From: Gracilaria gracilis
Lineage: Eukaryota > Rhodophyta > Florideophyceae > Gracilariales > Gracilariaceae
Assembly (NCBI GenBank): GCA_030374805.1
Contig: JARGSG010000026.1
Coordinates: forward strand, 620,001-684,000
DNA: 64,000 bases
Reading direction: 5' to 3'
Part shown: positions 58,480 through 64,000 of the stretch, one piece after another
Layout: each line of letters opens with the position of its first letter
How positions within the stretch are numbered: the first letter of the stretch is position 1
Position numbers and translations under genes: made by a program
Notes under the pieces: model-generated
Database searches by the model: none
Seen by the model: only the letters and a program-made list of their open reading frames with translations
Told to the model about the DNA's origin: nothing

Positions 58480-59060
58480 TAGCAGCGAGCCCGGGTGCGG
58501 TGGCGCTCCATCGGTGCACCGATGAAGCGCCACGGCGCCCAAGTCCGCTTGGAAGGGCGCGTTGGTTGTGCCACGTATTCCATTAACACAGGTTTGCCAC
58601 AAACAGCGCGTTGGGACAGCGGACCAAGGTGGTTTGGCGCTTCATTGGTGCACCTATGAAGCGCCACGACACCCGGGTCCGCTGTCATCGGCGCGCTCAT
58701 GGTGCGACGTATGCTACTACCACAGGTTTGCCACACACGGGGCGTTCGGACAGCCAACCGGGGTGGAGTGGCACTTTATCAGTGCACTAATGAAGCGCCA
58801 CGACCCCCTGGTCCGCTGTCCCAAAAAAATATTTTATTTTCCATATTTTTGAACGACAGCCTGAGACAGCGGAACGGGGTGGCGTGGCGCTTCATCGGTG
58901 CACCGATGAGGCGCCACGAAACCCGGGTCCGCTGTCCCAGGCTGTCGTTTTAATTAATTGGAATTACATAATCTTTTTGCGACAGCCGTCCGGCGTGGAG
59001 TGGCTCTCCATTGGCGCAGCGATGAAGCGCAATGAGACCCCAGTCCACCGTCCTACTTGT
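58480..59060. repeat. Cluster of five palindromic repeats
   Basis: Palindromes with core GGCGCTTCATCGGTGCACC and its inverse, flanked by GACAGCGGACC-type and GGTCCGCTGTC-type arms. Centres are at about 58516, 58650, 58784 (spacing exactly 134) and 58900, 59016 (spacing exactly 116). The copy at 58852-58949 extends to a palindrome of about 98 bp with outer arms AACGACAGCCTG and CAGGCTGTCGTT. ACAGGTTTGCCACA recurs between the first units. Confidence 0.9.
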
Positions 59061-60447
59061 CCTTATTAGTAACATCGCGTATATCTCAACATTTATTTAG
59101 TTCCGTGTCTCTCGCGTCTTCAAGCTTTCCTTAACATATCTTTGACGCATCACCTGCCATAGGTGAAGTACCACTTTCTCTTGATCCCCTATCCGCGCGA
59201 CATGAAAGAAAAAGCTGGAGTTTTTGCAGGTCTTCTTTGTCGGCGTGTCGACCAGGGAACCCATTGTGCGACCCGCTACTGTGCATTCACGCGGTAGACG
59301 GTAGACCGAGGTGAATTGTGGTTCATGGATGCAACGATGAAGCGCCATTGCACTCCTGATCATTGCCCTGTCGTCGTGTTTTCCGAAGAATGTAATACGA
59401 ACCTTTCCCTAAGGGAATGAAACTTTTACTCTTCCACCAAGATTTTGGTCTTTCTAAAATCCAAGTAATAATATAAATATATATAGCAATAGAGTTGCTT
59501 CAATTTTACACTAACCTCACAGGGGCGACTGTCTGGCGCGGACACCGTCCGCTCGATACATATAGCTGTATAGCCGTAGCCGAAACGCGCGCATCTCTAC
59601 AAACTACTGTCACGCACGAATGCTCATGCGCAAACATCATATAAGTCATTCCTTTACAGAATAGGCTCACATGAAGTTAAATCCTTCTTCACAGGGACTT
59701 TGAGCCTAGTAAGACACTTATGGGGCCGCATTTATTACTCACGTTAGTATAGTGAGCATTGCTGCGGATGCTCTGGAAACACCCTAAATTAGTGTGTTAG
59801 GGTGGTTTTCAATCCCTCCACACGCATCCAGGACCGTTGGTCTAGACCACCCCCCGGACAGCGGACCCGGGTGTCGCGGCGCTTCATCAGTGCACTGATG
59901 AAGCGCCACTGCACATCGGTCCGTTGTCCAAAAGAATAAAATTTTTTTTGCCCTGCCGCCCCGGTCAGTCCTGAATATCTGTATCCGTGGCACACGTGCT
60001 ACTACTACTGGATATCGCGTTTGCAGAAACATTGCAGCCATGTACAACTAACTCCCGTTCGGGTCTGTTTCACAGCCTCCTGTACTACATTCTTCAGTAG
60101 CTTACGCAGGTCTGTTATCCTCACTACGGCCCAGGCCCGGGCTTCATGGCGCTTCATCGGTGCACCGATGAAGCGCCACGACACCTGGGTCCGCTGTCAA
60201 CGGCGCGCTGGTGGTTTCAAGTATGCAACGACACGTGTTTTGCTTATCTCAGAACCAAGTGAGGGTATGGCGGAAGAAGAACACGTCGCCGGTCAAAACG
60301 GAGTGATTGGAGAGGATGTGCGAGCGTCAGAGGAGACAGGGTTGGGGTTAAATAGTGGAGTGCTGGCGAGGCGGACAGTACAGTGACGGTTTTGGGGCGA
60401 AACCGGTCGGGACAGAAAGGGGTAAGTTATGGTTTCAGATGTAGACC
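59061..60447. other. Non-coding stretch with three more palindromic repeats
   Basis: No gene is supported. Palindrome copies are centred at about 59331 (degenerate), 59892 (59857-59929, well preserved, begins GACAGCGGACCCGGGT) and 60162 (well preserved, ends GGTCCGCTGTC). The part 59400-59780 is AT-rich with nothing recognisable. Confidence 0.6.
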
Positions 60448-61555
60448 GTGTGCATAGGCAGTGGCACGGAAAACGAGGACGGCGTCAATTGCACTATAAG
60501 GCACCGAATTCTTGCTTTCGGTAACGCTTTTGGCTTATCTAAGATGTCGAACGGATACGTGAAGGACGAAGAGCTTCTTGCGTTCCAGGAAGGGAAGGAG
60601 ATCGGAAGAACGCCGTCTCCGAAGCGGGAAGTGGCCGAGGTTGCTCGGGTGGATGGAGGGTAACGAGAGGGGGAGGTTGTGGCTGTGGGGAAGGCAGGGG
60701 CTGCGGATGTGGGCTCGAAGGTGGTGGAGAAGAAGGGAGAGAAGGATGGGATATGGAGAAAAGGGGCGGTGCACCTGAGCCACTTGGGGGTTGGGGAGCA
60801 CATGGAGGGTGGAGGTGGAGCGGGAGGTAGGGAAGAGCAATTTACGGGGGGAAACGAAGGAGCGGGTGAGGCTGTTGGGAGTTTTGATGAAGGAGCGAAT
60901 GGATGATTGTATTGCGGAGAGTGTGGCAAAGATGGGAGGGGTGGTGTTGAGTGAGGAGGAGAATGGGGTGTCATTGGAATCAATATCTAATTTGCGGAAC
61001 GGTTTGAAGGTGCCGGGAATGGAGATGGGTCGTCATGCGAATGGGATGGTGGAATGCATAGGGAAGGAGATATGGGAGCTGAGGGAGGAGAATGTGATGC
61101 TGAAGGGGAGGTGGGAGATGCTGGAGATGCAGGTTGGGGAGGTGGAAAAGGCGCGGTTGTTGTTGGTGGAGGTGAAGGAGATGCTGACGGGGACAGGAAA
61201 GGAGGTGGGAGGAAGTTGTGCCAAGGGAAGAATGAAGGTTGAGAAGAGATTGCCTGTGATGCCAAAGACTAAGGAAGTGGGTAGTCGCTTGAAGAAGAGA
61301 CGCAAGGAGGGAGGGAAGGTGGCAGGAGAGGAGGTGCAGCCGGGGCTGGGGGTTGCGACGTTGACTGGGTTTCGAAGCGCGGCACATGCGGTGCAGACGG
61401 CGGAGCGCATACTCGAAGAGCAGAGGGAGCGGAGAATGGGTGGTATGGGGAGCCGTTCTGGGGCGAGGAGGGTGTACGAGAATGGGAAGAGCTGCCCGTG
61501 GAACTTCTACGAGATGACGTTTAAGGAGACGGAAACGCAGGATCTAAACGCGTGA
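60448..61555 (+). pseudogene. Unrecognised purine-rich coiled-coil gene
   Basis: Two + strand stretches: 60448-60663 (71 codons) and 60791-61555 (254 codons) in the next frame. The second has a coiled coil (IGKEIWELREENVMLKGRWE to VEKARLLLVEVKEML, about 61055-61190), a Lys/Arg-rich patch (KEVGSRLKKRRKEGGK) and a tail ending KSCPWNFYEMTFKETETQ. The strand is very rich in G and A. It resembles the Plavaka second protein in style only; I cannot show homology. It faces the gene at 61887-63107, with palindromic repeats outside both. Confidence 0.45.
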
Positions 61556-61886
61556 GGTGCGTAAATCGACTAAAGTAGGGTAAGGGGGTGGCAGTGTTGA
61601 GTGGAGGTGGAGATGGGAAGGAATGGGCTGATGTCTTAGGGTGGCTGGGTTGGCAATTGGATTTGCATTTTCGGGCGAAATGGAAATTGGAACTAGCACG
61701 GATGGAAAATTTGGAGAGGATCGTGGAAAAGAGTGTAGCTGGGGTGAGTTGCGAGGCAAACCTCTCGAAATACGAGGAGACCCTAGCATTAAACTGCGCG
61801 AGATAAAATACAATATTCCAAAATTTGTTAGGTTTTTTAAGTGCCCGCCTCTGCCACCCCCGCGCGCGCCTAGATAACGCCTAAAA

Positions 61887-63107
61887 CTAGCACCTATTCC
61901 ACACATAGCACCCAGTACTCCACTTTGCAGAACACAGACGATCAGGGACCCTGAGTGTTTCCTTGGTTTTCAAAGGGCTTATTGTCTCCAAGATGGAGGA
62001 CATAAGCGAGTTAGAGAAGCAATCAAATCTCTGAGCAAACGCTCTTGACGGGTCCCTGTGAAACGTGTTTAGAACGACCCATCGTCCAGGTCCTGATATT
62101 GTGTACAACTGCTCGTTCACAACAACCTTGTTCAGGTCAGAAATGAACTCCTTCGCAAGCGTTAGGAGGACCACATCGATGTCCTCCGGAAGATTCCATG
62201 CCCATTGTTGGACCTCGTCTTCTAGAAGAGTTTGCGTGTTGCTCGGTAGCAAGCGATGGTCGTTGTCCTTGTGCAGAAACCCCTCGGAACGCGTTTCAAT
62301 GGGTTTAAACTGCATATCGTCGTACATGAGCAGTATAAAAGGGAGAACCATGACCTCCGCGCTAGGGAATCCCAGAAATTGGGAGAAACAATCCCAGGTT
62401 TTTGTTACCAGCTGCACACCAAAACCCACACGCTGAGCTTGGAGATTCTGCGATATTTGCACATTCCCAAATGGGGTGGAATATCCTTTCTCCCCCTTAT
62501 GCCTCTTATGGCCCCGAAGGTGCTTTTCCATAGATACTTTTTGAATAAAAGAAAGAAAGAGAACTCTCTGGAAATGTATAGCGATGCTCGTACCGAAAGG
62601 GATAACTATCCTGCCCACACGCCTGGGAGCTATACTCATGGACTTGAAGAATTCGGTTAACGCCACATTCTTCGGTATTCCTTGAAAGTCCACTCTGGTA
62701 TAAGCATTCCAAAAATCCCTCACACGCCTGTCTCTGTCTCCGTCCATGATGTTAAGCAACTTCGTTGACAGATACAGCTGAAGGTACGAACCCTTCTCGC
62801 ACACAGCCTTGAGCTCATCGTCGCTGTATGACGGGTGGGTGGGTCCGAGAAGGATAGAGAAGTACTTCTTGGCAACGTCTAGGACAGTGCGATTCTTGAT
62901 GATATATTGAACGAATTCGCTGTGTCCCACTTTCCGAGGTTCGTCTTCCTCCCGCATCGTCGACGCATAGTGATCACAGATGGCGAGACACGCGGTGAGA
63001 AGCTCATCCCCAGAACCGAACATTTTTCCAACCTTCATGTCGGATGTCGGAGGTGCCGGCGACGGTGACTGGGACCTGGATATGGTTGCGGCAGCCATTT
63101 TAAACAA
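61887..63107 (-). CDS. Unrecognised intact gene, 406 residues
   Basis: Intact frame starting MFKMAAATISRSQSPSPAPP, with a second possible start at Met-4. After a short polar N-terminus it looks fully folded, with mixed hydrophobic and charged stretches (FVQYIIKNRTVLDVAKKYFSILLG, LYLSTKLLNIMDGDRDRRVRDFW, EVMVLPFILLMYDD, DIDVVLLTLAKEFISDLNKVV). A short basic HLRGHKRHKGEKG segment lies mid-protein. No signal peptide, clear membrane span or known catalytic motif is seen. It is one of the few undamaged long frames in the window, so it may be recently active or under selection. It converges with the gene at 60448-61555. Confidence 0.6.
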   Translation of the reverse strand: MFKMAAATISRSQSPSPAPPTSDMKVGKMFGSGDELLTACLAICDHYASTMREEDEPRKVGHSEFVQYIIKNRTVLDVAKKYFSILLGPTHPSYSDDELKAVCEKGSYLQLYLSTKLLNIMDGDRDRRVRDFWNAYTRVDFQGIPKNVALTEFFKSMSIAPRRVGRIVIPFGTSIAIHFQRVLFLSFIQKVSMEKHLRGHKRHKGEKGYSTPFGNVQISQNLQAQRVGFGVQLVTKTWDCFSQFLGFPSAEVMVLPFILLMYDDMQFKPIETRSEGFLHKDNDHRLLPSNTQTLLEDEVQQWAWNLPEDIDVVLLTLAKEFISDLNKVVVNEQLYTISGPGRWVVLNTFHRDPSRAFAQRFDCFSNSLMSSILETISPLKTKETLRVPDRLCSAKWSTGCYVWNRC

Positions 63108-64000
63108 TAACGGGGGGCTGTATTATGAATACGGAAGGAGAACGGGAGCGGTCATGAGAAAACAGATGATTAACGTCGGCAGCGGACGGCGAGGGCGAAC
63201 GGACGGTAGCTGACGAGAGACGGTAGCGAACGAAAGATGAGTGCGGATGGTAGACGGGAACGAACGGTAGACAGCTGCGGGGTTAGCGATGTGAAGGAGG
63301 AGTTCAGACACCAAAACGGGACCAGAACTCTAAAGCAGAGGAGTAGAATGGAATTGGGCGATGTTAGGGGGGCTTGAGTGGTGGCAAACCGTTATAATAG
63401 AAAACAGGGATGGGAGGGGGGTGCGGTAGTTTTTAGATATGTAAGTATAGTCGAACTTATAACTTACGGCTCTCTGGACAGCGGTCCGTGGTGCATTGGC
63501 ACTCCATCACGGGTCCGATGAAGTGCCACTCGAGTTCGGTCCGCCTTCCATGCGCCGGGGGAGAAAAAGTAAAAGAAAATTAATTTCCACCTGGACAGCG
63601 CCCCCCTCGCGACTGGCGCTTGTTTGTAATGTGACGCTGCGTGTACTTAAGCACCTTCGCTCTCCTGCCAACTGCCTTGGTAAGCACAACGCTCTGTACC
63701 TCCCCGTTACGGTTTTCGGGGATCTCTTCTTCTCCTGTCACAACCAAGTGATCCTCTCGGTTTTGGCAGAAGAAAAAAAGATCGCCTGAAACTGTATAAG
63801 GGAGGTGGTCTTTCCGCACTTGTTCTGTTGCGCGGACGTAGTGGCACACAAGGTACGCTCGACAATCTTGTTCGTTTTCTGTGAATCGTACTAACTAGCG
63901 TACTCTTCTATTTTCCATGCTATTGCGTATTCAAACCAGAGTCGCCGGACACAGTGTCTGCCGCTTCTGCATCCTTGCTCTACTGAGAACATTAGGAAGT
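63108..64000. other. Right edge of window, one palindromic repeat, no supported gene
   Basis: A degenerate palindromic repeat lies at about 63477-63550 (GACAGCGGTCCGTGG...GGTCCGATGAAGTGCCAC...GGTCCGCC), centred near 63512. Open frames at 63496-63849 on both strands run over it and look like chance. The part 63160-63300 has short GAACGGA/GAACGGTAG repeats. Confidence 0.5.

Noticed and set aside
58480-59060. Regular spacing resembling a CRISPR array
   Set aside because: The genome is eukaryotic, repeats are long palindromes with similar rather than unique intervening sequence, and no cas gene is present.
58369-60386. Several 60-120 codon frames reading GAPMKRH or ALHRCTDEAP repeats
   Set aside because: They are translations of the palindromic repeats on both strands, not genes.
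63496-63849. Overlapping + and - frames near the right edge
   Set aside because: They run across a palindromic repeat and carry no recognisable protein features.

Overview
This window looks like a eukaryotic nuclear region made almost entirely of transposable elements, with no host housekeeping gene that I can recognise. Reading frames run for kilobases without clear introns, and several transposon superfamilies sit side by side. An intron-poor, repeat-rich alga fits well; a multicellular red alga is my best guess, but this rests on style and not on a marker gene.

Layout. 1-10.4 kb: Ty3/gypsy element on + (5' end outside the window) with gag, pol, a detached chromodomain segment, an antisense coding region and a probable 3' LTR. 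10.9-17.4 kb: Ty1/copia element on -, with an antisense + gene that meets pol stop-to-stop. 18.8-23.0 kb: Mutator-like gene with SWIM, C2H2, Tudor-like and Ulp1-protease parts. 23.2-23.3 kb: palindromic 27-bp array. 23.5-25.7 and 26.3-29.0 kb: two PIF/Harbinger elements, each a Myb-like gene facing a DDE transposase. 29.2-33.9 kb: CACTA (TNP2-like) transposase with a divergent unknown gene. 35.77-39.00 kb: a piggyBac element with TTAA duplications, terminal inverted repeats, a transposase and a small convergent gene. 39.4-41.2 kb: a second, diverged copy of the copia tail with the same antisense gene. 41.7-47.0 and 52.7-58.2 kb: two Plavaka-like elements, each a transposase facing the same coiled-coil second protein. 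48.3-50.2 kb: a decayed gene combining a DNA methyltransferase domain with a SET domain. 51.0-52.0 kb: a 500-bp tandem duplication. 58.5-63.5 kb: at least nine copies of a palindromic repeat around a convergent pair of unrecognised genes.

Themes. (1) Eight of ten gene-bearing elements have a two-gene, tail-to-tail layout whatever their superfamily, including both LTR elements. (2) Many DNA-transposon and accessory genes are broken by in-frame stops while the frame is otherwise kept, as expected from C-to-T/G-to-A decay. (3) The best candidates for something undescribed are the antisense gene shared by two copia copies, the methyltransferase-SET gene, the Plavaka second protein, and the palindrome-flanked convergent pair at 60.4-63.1 kb. 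All functions are inferred by reading motifs; no search was run.
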